Below are positions 30,451-37,717 of a stretch of 43,121 nucleotides of DNA, piece by piece. The position numbers were made by a program, and so were the translations under genes. Position 1 is the first letter of the stretch, and every line of letters begins with the position of its first letter. Origin of the DNA: Rhodothermales bacterium (lineage in GTDB: Bacteria > Bacteroidota > Rhodothermia > Rhodothermales > JABDKH01); assembly GCA_013002165.1 (NCBI GenBank), contig JABDKO010000319.1, positions 1 to 43,121 on the forward strand. The letters are read 5' to 3'. A model generated the notes under the pieces. That model worked only from the letters and a program-made list of their open reading frames with translations. It ran no database searches and was not told where the DNA came from.

Positions 30451-31560
30451 CTAATTCTGAGCTCGTTGTAGATTCGGCTGCTCGAGAATGAGTCGCAATG
30501 AGATCCTGTGAGAGAAACCAAGGTCGGAAACAACTCCGGCAAAGTCGCCAAAACCGTAGTCCAGAGAGACCTGTCGCAGGTTCAATCCGGTGCCGACTGA
30601 CGGCGTTACATCGAGTCCCAGCTCTTCAGAATATGCCAGCCGGTTTACGCCGGCTCGAAAGAAGACAACGTCACGATAGCTGAATTCCCCGCCCAGCCGT
30701 GGATGAAATGATACTTCACCAATGTTGGGCACAAATGCCTGCTGACCATCGAATGCAACATCGAGATCCAGTCCAAGTGCAATGCTATTCTCACCCATAG
30801 GAAACAGGAATCCGGAACCGAGTCTCGCGACCGGCAACACTAGTTCCGTTCCGCCTGTTGGAATCTCGTCTCCAAATACATCCTGGATATTCTGAAGCTC
30901 GCCGGTGTTCACGCTCCAACTTTGTAGCATAGTCGAGACATCCTGCACATTGGCACCGAGAAAAACACGGCGGGCACGATACTGAAAGCCGACGTCAAAA
31001 CTGTAGCCCCAGGCACTGGCAAAATCCCCGATAGATCTTCGGATAACCTTCCCTGTTACACCAATGGACAACCGTTCGGAGACCGACCTCGCGTAGCCAA
31101 GGAAAAAAGCATAATCGGCAGCCGAGAACGTTTCAAAAAAACTTTCAGGGTTTGGCTTCGGTTGATCACGTTCCTGGTCCCAAGCATCCAGGGTATTCTT
31201 GATATCATTCACGCCGGATCGGAAAAACGAGATTCCGACGGTCGACTGACTGCTTATCGGAAACGCACCGCTGCCATAGTCAAAGGATACAACACCCGCA
31301 AAGCGCTCTGCATGCATGTAGGCAATCTCAGGGTACTGCAATCCAGAAAGTCCAGCCGGATTCCAGTATCCAGCCGTGACATCGTTGGCCAGAGCCACAG
31401 TCGCTCCCCCCATACCCAGCGCACGAGCGCCAACACCGCCGGCAAGGAAATCTGCACCGTACTTGGCGACCTTCTGAGCGACGCCGTCATTAGGCAAACA
31501 GATCCCGATTGCAGCGACCAGGGCTACCGCACGAATCAGACGAAGAGGCGTGTTCTGCAT
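30451..31560 (-). CDS. PorV/PorQ-family outer-membrane beta-barrel protein
   Basis: The signal peptide (MQNTPLRLIRAVALVAAIGICLPNDGVAQ) is followed by the family signature FLAGGVGARALGMGGATVALANDVTAGYWNPAGLSGLQYPEIAYMHAERFAGVVSFDYGS. Alternating strands to the end (e.g. GVTGKVIRRS, FDVGFQYRARRVFLGANVQDVS, ISLRLIL) indicate a FadL-like barrel. PorV is the outer-membrane shuttle of the type IX secretion system, and relatives (UPF0164/PorQ) are widespread in Bacteroidota and Rhodothermota. Whether this copy serves T9SS cannot be told: no C-terminal T9SS sorting domain is seen in the window's secreted proteins. A cell-surface role is probable. Confidence 0.88.
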   Translation of the reverse strand: MQNTPLRLIRAVALVAAIGICLPNDGVAQKVAKYGADFLAGGVGARALGMGGATVALANDVTAGYWNPAGLSGLQYPEIAYMHAERFAGVVSFDYGSGAFPISSQSTVGISFFRSGVNDIKNTLDAWDQERDQPKPNPESFFETFSAADYAFFLGYARSVSERLSIGVTGKVIRRSIGDFASAWGYSFDVGFQYRARRVFLGANVQDVSTMLQSWSVNTGELQNIQDVFGDEIPTGGTELVLPVARLGSGFLFPMGENSIALGLDLDVAFDGQQAFVPNIGEVSFHPRLGGEFSYRDVVFFRAGVNRLAYSEELGLDVTPSVGTGLNLRQVSLDYGFGDFAGVVSDLGFSHRISLRLILEQPNLQRAQN

Positions 31561-31591
31561 CTCTATAGAACTACTTTGCTTGTTAAATGAG

Positions 31592-31750
31592 TTTACAGTA
31601 TCCGTCTGGCAATCAATAGCGGGATGGTTTGCAGTGCGTGTCGTACCCTGCTGCGTGACGGTCGTTCCCGATCAGCAGGGCAATTGCACGGGTAGTATCG
31701 ACCTTTCAGAGTACAGTGTTAGCGAAGAGCGACAATAGTTTTTACAGTAT
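31592..31750. repeat. Segment bounded by a 10-base direct repeat, with internal dyad
   Basis: TTTACAGTAT occurs at 31592-31601 and 31741-31750, the second overlapping the first base of the rsmB stop codon. Between them lies an 8-bp inverted repeat, CCCTGCTG (31646-31653) with CAGCAGGG (31673-31680). The segment spans most of the 189-base gap between the rsmB end and the porV-type start, so it also holds that gene's promoter. A small mobile-element remnant or paired operators are possible. Confidence 0.3.
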
Positions 31751-33066
31751 TAAACTGACGTTTTGCGCATCCGAGCTGCAAAAGCGCCGTCGATACCATG
31801 GAGATGTGGAAGCGATCGAAACATTCCATCCTCAACCAGCTTCGCCGCCTGACGCGGAAGTGAAACAGGATCCAGCACGAAATCACGATTCCGTTCAAGA
31901 AATGCCGCTACCCGATCCTGATTTTCAGTTGGTTCGATTGTACAAGTGCTGTATACGAGGATGCCATTTTGCCTGACACGAAGTGCAGCAGCATCCAGTA
32001 AGGAATCCTGCAGCTGAACAAGATCCCTGATTTGTCGCTCGCTTCTTTTCCAGCGCATATCCGCCCTTTTCGAGAGCACCCCAAGCCCGGAACATGGAGC
32101 ATCGATTAGTAAAAGATCTGCCTCCGGCAACGTCAAGACCTGATCTGGCAGTGTGGCATCCATCGTGAAGTAATCCACGTCGGGGAAACCAATCCGCTGT
32201 ACGGAACTCTGAACCAGATCAAGTCGAGCCTGGGATTTATCGACGGCAATCATTCGACAATCTCCCCGGACACGCTCGAGCATATACCCGGTCTTCCCAC
32301 CAGGTGAGGAGCACAGGTCGATGATGGTCTGGCCACGCTGTGGATCAGCTATGTCTACTACGAGGCCTGCAGATTCGTCCTGCACCGTAAACCAACCATC
32401 CTTGAAATACGAAGACGAGAGCAAGTCCTGGAGGACAGTACAGTAGAAATATCCTTCCAGGTACTGGCCGGGCTCAATCTCAACTCCAAGGCTTTCAACG
32501 GCAGCCTTAACATCATCTGTTTTGACTTTCGCGGAGTTCACCCGGATACAGTGTCGGGGCCGATCGTTGTTATAAGCGAGAAGATCTTCGGTCTGCTTCC
32601 TGCCAAACTGATCAATCCACCTGCTAACCATCCAGTCAGGATGAGAGTATCGAACACCAAGGTCCGATACGCCACTACCAGTTTGCGGAGCTGGAGGACC
32701 ATCTCGCTGCAGCCGCCTCAAGACGGCATTTACAAGCCCTGTCACCTTCGGACCGCATTCAGTGCGGGCAAGATTTACGGCATCGTTGATCGCGGCATAG
32801 TGAGGAGTAGAAAGGAAGAGCAGATCGTAACAACCAATCTGCAGGACAATCCGGACACACGAATCCAATTTTCGGCTGCCTGAATACGAAGCGTCGATTA
32901 TATGGTCGAGCCAGCGCTTCTGTCTCGTAATACCATTGATATATTCGCGGGCTTGCCGCCGAGAGCGAGCGTCAGCATTCTTCATCAAGTCAGGTGATGA
33001 TTCATCAGACAAGGACTTGAATACAAGGGTGCGAACTGTGCTCGCGTTGTTCTCAGACATGTTCAC
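31750..33066 (-). CDS. rsmB: 16S rRNA (cytosine-967-C5)-methyltransferase RsmB
   Basis: Residues 1-145 form the NusB-like RNA-binding domain (REYINGITRQKRWLDHIIDASYSGS, CYDLLFLSTPHYAAINDAVNLAR, GLVNAVLRRLQRD). The rest is a Rossmann methyltransferase: YFKDGWFTVQDESAGLVVDIADPQRGQTIIDLCSSPGGKTGYM (SAM motif), DAPCSGLGVLSKRADMRWKR (catalytic-region Cys of motif IV) and LVYSTCTIEPTENQDRV (nucleophile Cys of motif VI). The length (438) is normal. RsmB methylates C967 of 16S rRNA in the cytosol. It is followed leftward by a long gap and preceded, after 98 bases, by the terminator of the small gene at 33165. Confidence 0.95.
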   Translation of the reverse strand: MNMSENNASTVRTLVFKSLSDESSPDLMKNADARSRRQAREYINGITRQKRWLDHIIDASYSGSRKLDSCVRIVLQIGCYDLLFLSTPHYAAINDAVNLARTECGPKVTGLVNAVLRRLQRDGPPAPQTGSGVSDLGVRYSHPDWMVSRWIDQFGRKQTEDLLAYNNDRPRHCIRVNSAKVKTDDVKAAVESLGVEIEPGQYLEGYFYCTVLQDLLSSSYFKDGWFTVQDESAGLVVDIADPQRGQTIIDLCSSPGGKTGYMLERVRGDCRMIAVDKSQARLDLVQSSVQRIGFPDVDYFTMDATLPDQVLTLPEADLLLIDAPCSGLGVLSKRADMRWKRSERQIRDLVQLQDSLLDAAALRVRQNGILVYSTCTIEPTENQDRVAAFLERNRDFVLDPVSLPRQAAKLVEDGMFRSLPHLHGIDGAFAARMRKTSV

Positions 33067-33104
33067 TCAATTGGTTCGGCAGGCAAAATACCTTTCAGTT
33101 TGTA

Positions 33105-33137
33105 CAAAAAGAAAAGGGCCGACAATGTCGGCCCTTT
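33105..33137 (-). terminator. Intrinsic terminator of the small gene at 33165-33518
   Basis: AAAGGGCCGAC (33113-33123) pairs with GTCGGCCCTTT (33127-33137) around a three-base loop. Read leftward, the stem is followed by TTTTCTTTTT (33114-33105 complement), a clear U-tract. It sits 28 bases after the stop of the upstream leftward gene and before rsmB, so it separates the two. Confidence 0.88.
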
Positions 33138-33164
33138 ACTGAACGGTGATCGTGGTGAACCCTG

Positions 33165-33518
33165 TCAGGCAAATAAACTCAAAATACTCGGTCGCTCGAT
33201 TTGATTGACCGTAATGCTGGCACTGTCACCATATGCATCGGTCAAGTGTTGCTCAATTATTTTTCGAGCTTCGGCAAACGTCGCTTCTTCAATGAGAACG
33301 ACTGCCAGACTGGTGCCCCTCAACTCGGATTTGAAATCTCGACTCTGAAAGGTAGAGACTTTAAACTCCGCATCATCCAGGGTAGAGTCAACCTGAAAGA
33401 AGTGAATGCTTAACGCTTGATCTTCCTCCTGCACCATGCAAATCAAGCGTGCATCGCCCATTCCTTCCTGGACGATTACGCCATAATACTCTGGAGAAAA
33501 TGTCTTTACCTCACTCAT
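33165..33518 (-). CDS. Hypothetical protein
   Basis: No family is recognised for this 117-residue protein. It has no signal peptide or TM helix. Predicted elements alternate: strands YYGVIVQEGM, ARLICMVQEE, LSIHFFQVD, SLAVVLIEEA and a late helix FAEARKIIEQHLTDAYG, followed by SITVNQIERPSIL. The pattern suggests an alpha/beta domain of about 110 residues. It is a monocistronic unit: its own terminator follows directly, and a 166-base gap separates it from the DinB gene upstream. Conservation rather than sequence is the argument that it is real: codon use resembles neighbours and the frame ends exactly before a terminator. Confidence 0.65.
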   Translation of the reverse strand: MSEVKTFSPEYYGVIVQEGMGDARLICMVQEEDQALSIHFFQVDSTLDDAEFKVSTFQSRDFKSELRGTSLAVVLIEEATFAEARKIIEQHLTDAYGDSASITVNQIERPSILSLFA

Positions 33519-33684
33519 GCTACCGCAACCTGATCTCTGTTGGCCATGGCCTAGATTATCGACCTAATCCCTGAATAATTTAGTGTGAATGACCCATTGA
33601 TCCCGTCAAATATTCGGATTTGCAATATTAATCGGAATAGTGCTCAGTGTAGTGGCTCATGCCAAGCAGCCTGCCGAATTCATG

Positions 33685-34167
33685 TCAGCCGATATCATCA
33701 ATCAGACCCGTCCGGACGGCATGGATAAAATCCGTCAGGACCGGAGTGCCACCTTCGTCCCTGATCAGAAGTGCCAGTTGACCGCGATGGTATGAGCTGT
33801 GCAGCAACACATGAATGAGTATCTCCTCGACTCGATTCGCCCACGGGATGCCCTCCGAATTAACGTACGCGACCGGTCGGGAGAACTCCTCAGCATCGAT
33901 CTCGTCCAGTAGTGAAAGGTACGCCAGGTTCAGTCGTCTCACGGACTCGAGAAATCCGTTGATAGTGACTTCCGGCCAGACCATGATGCCGGACGAAGAG
34001 GCCTGCAGCCGGTCAAGCCATAACTGCTCTGCTCCAAGAATGTGACCAAGAATTGCTTTTTGCCTGTTGCTGATCGCTGACTCCTGACGTTTTAGTGCCT
34101 CGGCAATCTCCTGGTTCGCCCACAGATTATAGTCAAACTGTACTGCGTAGTAAGTCTTCGAAGCCAC
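33685..34167 (-). CDS. DinB-family protein
   Basis: The protein follows the DinB/YfiT four-helix pattern: YYAVQFDYNLWANQEIAEAL (helix 1), AILGHILGAEQLWLDRL (metal His in helix 2), then EEILIHVLLHSSYHRGQLALLI (HxxxHRG, helix 4). Three His residues, from helices 2 and 4, would bind a divalent metal. Function is unknown; relatives include thiol-dependent transferases such as bacillithiol transferase. I choose the GTG at 34167 because it has GAGG about twelve bases upstream and because the longer frame from a TTG at 34254 would translate through the terminator of the preceding gene. Confidence 0.85.
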   Translation of the reverse strand: MASKTYYAVQFDYNLWANQEIAEALKRQESAISNRQKAILGHILGAEQLWLDRLQASSSGIMVWPEVTINGFLESVRRLNLAYLSLLDEIDAEEFSRPVAYVNSEGIPWANRVEEILIHVLLHSSYHRGQLALLIRDEGGTPVLTDFIHAVRTGLIDDIG

Positions 34168-34221
34168 AATCTTGTGTATCCTCGGCTTCACACCGAATAG
34201 CCAGAAATTCCGACGGCACGA

Positions 34222-34249
34222 CAAAATAGTCGGGATAAAATCCCGATTA
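34222..34249 (-). terminator. Intrinsic terminator after the DUF1835 gene
   Basis: Bases 34227-34236 pair with 34240-34249 (ten pairs including one G-U) around a three-base loop. Read leftward the stem is followed by TTTTGT. It is about 33 bases past the stop of the DUF1835 gene and ends the operon with the flavoprotein. It lies inside the extended frame of the DinB gene, arguing for that gene's later start. Confidence 0.75.
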
Positions 34250-34281
34250 GTCAATTCACGAACAGCGATTCTCGCACCGGA

Positions 34282-35238
34282 TTACTTTGTAACGAGGTCG
34301 AAACCGTCCCAACGCGGAGCGTCAGGTCCAGTAAGGTGTACGCCACCGATCCATTCATCGATATCATTTAGTTCAAGATTATCGATCTCGCCAGCGGCAA
34401 CTCCTCGCCCGGCGTCGGTAAGTGACAACCTCAGCGTTTTGAAACCGGATCGGCGACCAGGTCTGAAGAAATCTGGTTCGGATCGGACCAGAGGTGTGCT
34501 GCACATCAATAGTCCCTCGATATACCTCCAGAAAGACGAGTCTCCGAGATAACGCGCCGTTTCGAGTGCCTGGTGGTTCGAAAAAAGTGCAACTGGATTC
34601 AGTACTTCACCGGCCAGAATCTGCAGAATGGAATTGCGTGAGCGGCCCAGTCCATTTGTCACAGACGGATACTCCTCAAGTAGACGGGTCCTGGCAGCAG
34701 GCAGGTGTGGAAAACTCGAACAATCGACCGTGGCCAGTCCCCTGTGATCTTTCGATGTGAAGTTGCGCCAGAACTGAACCGCCGTATCCAATTGGGACTC
34801 TGTTACGGCAGTTCGAGACTCCAGCTTCTGGTCGATAATCCCCGGCTCCTGCTCAGCGATATAATCTGACATCAGGACTGCCGATAGATTGGTCTCGCCA
34901 ATCCCGGTTGATGAAATGACATCCAGTATCTGGCACAGTTGTAGTTGATCGTACAGATCATGTTCGAAAAACAAGACAACTTCTCCATATTCCGCATGCT
35001 TCAGAATTGTCTCATCGCGCGTCACGAACTGTCGATAAACGGAATCGCTTGAGGATCCCCAACCGCAACTTGCAATAAAGTCTGCGCGCACACGGGACAA
35101 CGACTCCAGGTGTAGATCTGGAACGGGCCCGTCGTGCAATACATCATCCCAAGAGAGCAGGTCTGCGTCTTCTACAACTGACTCGATCAACTCTGCTGCA
35201 GATGAACCGTTTGTTATTATGAGCTGTCGTGAACGCAT
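34282..35238 (-). CDS. DUF1835 domain-containing protein
   Basis: The N-terminus reads LIITNGSSAAELIESVVEDADLLSWDDVLHDGPVP, matching DUF1835 ('H-I-x-x-G-d-s-x-a-x-x-L ... G-d-v-l-x-x-x-D-x-l-x-x-G-P-v'). The middle includes VVLFFEHDLYDQLQLCQIL, also typical, and TGLGRSRNSILQILA is close to a DUF3658-like element. The C-terminal part (FWRYIEGLLMCSTPLV, LRLSLTDAGRGVAAG) looks like a winged-helix-type region. Function is unknown; DUF1835 proteins are cytosolic and widespread. It is translated just three bases after the flavoprotein's stop, so the two form an operon ended by the hairpin at 34227-34249. Confidence 0.82.
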   Translation of the reverse strand: MRSRQLIITNGSSAAELIESVVEDADLLSWDDVLHDGPVPDLHLESLSRVRADFIASCGWGSSSDSVYRQFVTRDETILKHAEYGEVVLFFEHDLYDQLQLCQILDVISSTGIGETNLSAVLMSDYIAEQEPGIIDQKLESRTAVTESQLDTAVQFWRNFTSKDHRGLATVDCSSFPHLPAARTRLLEEYPSVTNGLGRSRNSILQILAGEVLNPVALFSNHQALETARYLGDSSFWRYIEGLLMCSTPLVRSEPDFFRPGRRSGFKTLRLSLTDAGRGVAAGEIDNLELNDIDEWIGGVHLTGPDAPRWDGFDLVTK

Positions 35239-35241
35239 ACT

Positions 35242-36618
35242 TTAGATCAGCAGTTTTTCCAATTCTCTGGCTGCAACAATTATCGGGTCGATTGAGGGAG
35301 CAAACGGTGGTGCATAGATCAGATCTACTTCTTTTATCTGAGATACGGTCAGCCTTTGTCGGATGGCAAGAGCAAGAACATTGGCCCGAAGAGCAGCACC
35401 TTCTCCGCCAACCAGTTCGGCTCCAATGAGACGCCCACCGCGCCTCATGCCAACCAATTCGATAGAAATGTCCCGAGAGCCAGGATACATACCTGCGCGA
35501 GACCCGGCTACGATTTTATTCGAGACTATGTCGAGACCGGCAGCCTCGGCCTCGTTTCGCCGTATTCCGACGGCGGCAACCTCCAGGTCGAACACCTTGA
35601 CTGCACTTGCCGGAGTGACCCCGTGAAATCGCGCTGGCTTGCCACGACCACGCCTGGCCGCATTTGAGCCCGCAACGCGAGCGGTACGATACGCCGTTGG
35701 CGCAAGTGGTGAATGGATCATTGCCCCATCAACAATTCGCTCCACCTCGATGCAATCACCACAGGCCCAGATACCTGATGCTGATGTCCGCATGTGCTCA
35801 TCGACCCGAATACCTCCACTGACCCCTAACCTTATGCCGGCGTCTAAGGCAAGAGTACTATGCGGATCAACACCGACTGCAACAACTACAAGGTCGCAAC
35901 CTATCAGCTCACCACCGACAGTCTGCACAGCTTTCACGTGACCGGTTGCGTCAGCTTCGATTCTGGAAATCGAGTCCTTGCGTACGGTAACACCATGGCG
36001 AGACAATTCATTGTGGATGATTTCTCCATGAGCACTTCCAACGTAAGAGTCCAGAATATGCGAACCGCGATGCACGATAGATACGCGAACTCCCGCCTTG
36101 CTTAGAGACTCGGCAACCTCCACACCAACGTAGCCGCCCCCTGCTACGACCGCATGTTTCGCCGGGCGCTGGTTCAACATCTTCGTGACCTGGCGAAGAT
36201 CGTCCAGTGTGCGAAAAAGAAATACGCCGGTAGAGTCCTCCCCTGCTACAGCGAGTCTACGTGCCCGGGCGCCGGTGGCGAGTACCAGCTTGTCGAAGCG
36301 CTCATCCCACGTCCGTCCGTCAGCTGAATCTTCAATCGTTAGCGTTCGAGTCGCCGCATGCACTGCGGTGATTCTATGACCTGTTCGCACATTGATATTT
36401 CGGGAACGGGAAAATTCGGCAGCAGTGTTGACAACAAGCTCATCGATCGTTTCAATAAGCCCGGAAAGCACGTACGGCATTTCACAGGCGCCATAGGATA
36501 TGTTCGCGCCAGCCTCAAACATCCAAATGTCGGCTGAAGGATTCACCCTCCGTGCCTGAGCTGCAGCTGCCGGACCGGCAGCGACACCACCAACAATAGC
36601 TATTCGTTCCTGGTACAT
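35242..36618 (-). CDS. CoA-disulfide-reductase/NADH-oxidase-like flavoprotein
   Basis: The protein has two Rossmann dinucleotide sites, ERIAIVGGVAAGPAAAAQARR (FAD, residues 4-24) and HAVVAGGGYVGVEVAESLSKAG (NAD(P)H), and the CWACGDCIEV-type FAD motif (SGIWACGDCIEVER). Cys45 in ISYGACEMPYVLSG corresponds to the single active-site Cys of CoA-disulfide reductase, NADH oxidase and persulfide reductases. A Pyr_redox_dim domain ends the protein (FHGVTPASAVKVFDLEVAAVGI ... GAELVGGEGAALRANVLA). Likely a thiol/persulfide- or O2-linked NAD(P)H oxidoreductase in the cytosol. Start is the ATG at 36618; a 16-residue extension upstream (ATG 36666) lacks similarity. No rhodanese domain is fused. Confidence 0.88.
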   Translation of the reverse strand: MYQERIAIVGGVAAGPAAAAQARRVNPSADIWMFEAGANISYGACEMPYVLSGLIETIDELVVNTAAEFSRSRNINVRTGHRITAVHAATRTLTIEDSADGRTWDERFDKLVLATGARARRLAVAGEDSTGVFLFRTLDDLRQVTKMLNQRPAKHAVVAGGGYVGVEVAESLSKAGVRVSIVHRGSHILDSYVGSAHGEIIHNELSRHGVTVRKDSISRIEADATGHVKAVQTVGGELIGCDLVVVAVGVDPHSTLALDAGIRLGVSGGIRVDEHMRTSASGIWACGDCIEVERIVDGAMIHSPLAPTAYRTARVAGSNAARRGRGKPARFHGVTPASAVKVFDLEVAAVGIRRNEAEAAGLDIVSNKIVAGSRAGMYPGSRDISIELVGMRRGGRLIGAELVGGEGAALRANVLALAIRQRLTVSQIKEVDLIYAPPFAPSIDPIIVAARELEKLLI

Positions 36619-36780
36619 TTCTCGCCGACAATAAATTATTGAAGCCCAATGTACTTGTATGAGCAACGAAGTACCACTACCTATGCTGGGCAGAAATCAC
36701 CGGTTCAGCTGTATAGTGAATAGTAATGTAATGCGTACATTTACAGCATCTCCCACAATGATTCACCGGGTTTGTAGCGA

Positions 36781-37659
36781 ATGAAGTTAGAGCATATCGG
36801 AATTGCTGTCACGGACGCCATTGCTGCAGCCGCCGTTCTGCAGCAGGTGCTTGAGATGCCAGTTTACAAAACTGAGTTTGTTACAAACGAATCGGTGGTA
36901 ACGCACTTCATCAGTACAGGCAACACAAAAATTGAGTTGCTGGAGTCTACAAACGATGGCTCTGCCCTCGCTAAATCAATAGACAGCCGCGGGCCCGGCC
37001 TACATCATCTGGCATTTGAAGTGGATGACATTGACGCGGCATACTCCAGAGTTACCAATGCTGGTTTCACCCCACTCTCCAAGGCACCGTACGAAGGCGC
37101 AGATGGGAAACTCGTTTTCTTTGTCCACCCCCGAGACACGGCCAGGGTCTTGATTGAGTTCTGCCAGACCAATCGACCCGCAGGTAAAACTCGCACGATA
37201 GCAGATATCGACGTTATTGAGACTGGACAGTTTACCGCTCCTCTCACAATCGTCTTAGGTTTTACGGCAACAGATCCTGTCGTGAGGCCCCTGGAGGCAT
37301 CCCGGCACCTCGTGTTTCTGCCGCAGGAGAGTTCGCTCACGGCCTCATTCGTAGACGAAGCCTGCAAGGCGGACAAGAAGTACGATGTGCTTGTCGCAGA
37401 ATCCTCCATCAACTCAATCGAACCAGTCGACAAATTCCCGCTCCGACCTGATTCTATGGTTGTTGTTGGTAGCGCCCTCACTCCTCCAGGATGGCCAAAC
37501 TACGCGCGTCGGTGTCTCGTGATCGCAGATCGCCTTTCGGATCAACTAAATCCGGAGACGGCAGCCCACCCGGATGTCTCGATCGCTGTAGTCCCGCAGC
37601 TCCATTCAGCACAGGAGCGGGCTTCGATAGTCGCACAAATTATCCGTTCTTTTTTGTGA
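36781..37659 (+). CDS. mce: Methylmalonyl-CoA epimerase with C-terminal extra domain
   Basis: Residues 1-132 form a complete methylmalonyl-CoA epimerase (VOC fold): LEHIGIAVTDAIAAAAVLQQVL, TKIELLES, GPGLHHLAFEVDDIDAAYSRV, GKLVFFVHPRDTARVLIEFCQ. The metal ligands correspond to His5, Glu52, His76 and Glu127. The enzyme interconverts (R)- and (S)-methylmalonyl-CoA between propionate and succinate metabolism. Normal epimerases end near residue 135-150; here a second, ~150-residue domain follows (APLTIVLGFTATDPVVRP, RHLVFLPQESSL, YDVLVAESSINS, DSMVVVGSALTPPGWPNYARRCLVIADRL, VSIAVVPQLHSAQERA). It alternates strands and helices, and I do not recognise it. No mutase gene is nearby. Confidence 0.85.
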   Translation: MKLEHIGIAVTDAIAAAAVLQQVLEMPVYKTEFVTNESVVTHFISTGNTKIELLESTNDGSALAKSIDSRGPGLHHLAFEVDDIDAAYSRVTNAGFTPLSKAPYEGADGKLVFFVHPRDTARVLIEFCQTNRPAGKTRTIADIDVIETGQFTAPLTIVLGFTATDPVVRPLEASRHLVFLPQESSLTASFVDEACKADKKYDVLVAESSINSIEPVDKFPLRPDSMVVVGSALTPPGWPNYARRCLVIADRLSDQLNPETAAHPDVSIAVVPQLHSAQERASIVAQIIRSFL

Positions 37660-37717
37660 CTTCAACTCGCGTTTCTGGCAGTCGTACGGTGCGAACAACT
37701 GGTACGAATGACCGTTA

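Noticed and set aside
33612-33791. Plus-strand frame that reads like a signal peptide (FGFAILIGIVLSVVAHA)
   Set aside because: There is no ATG, GTG or TTG at a suitable place, and most of it is antisense to the DinB gene.
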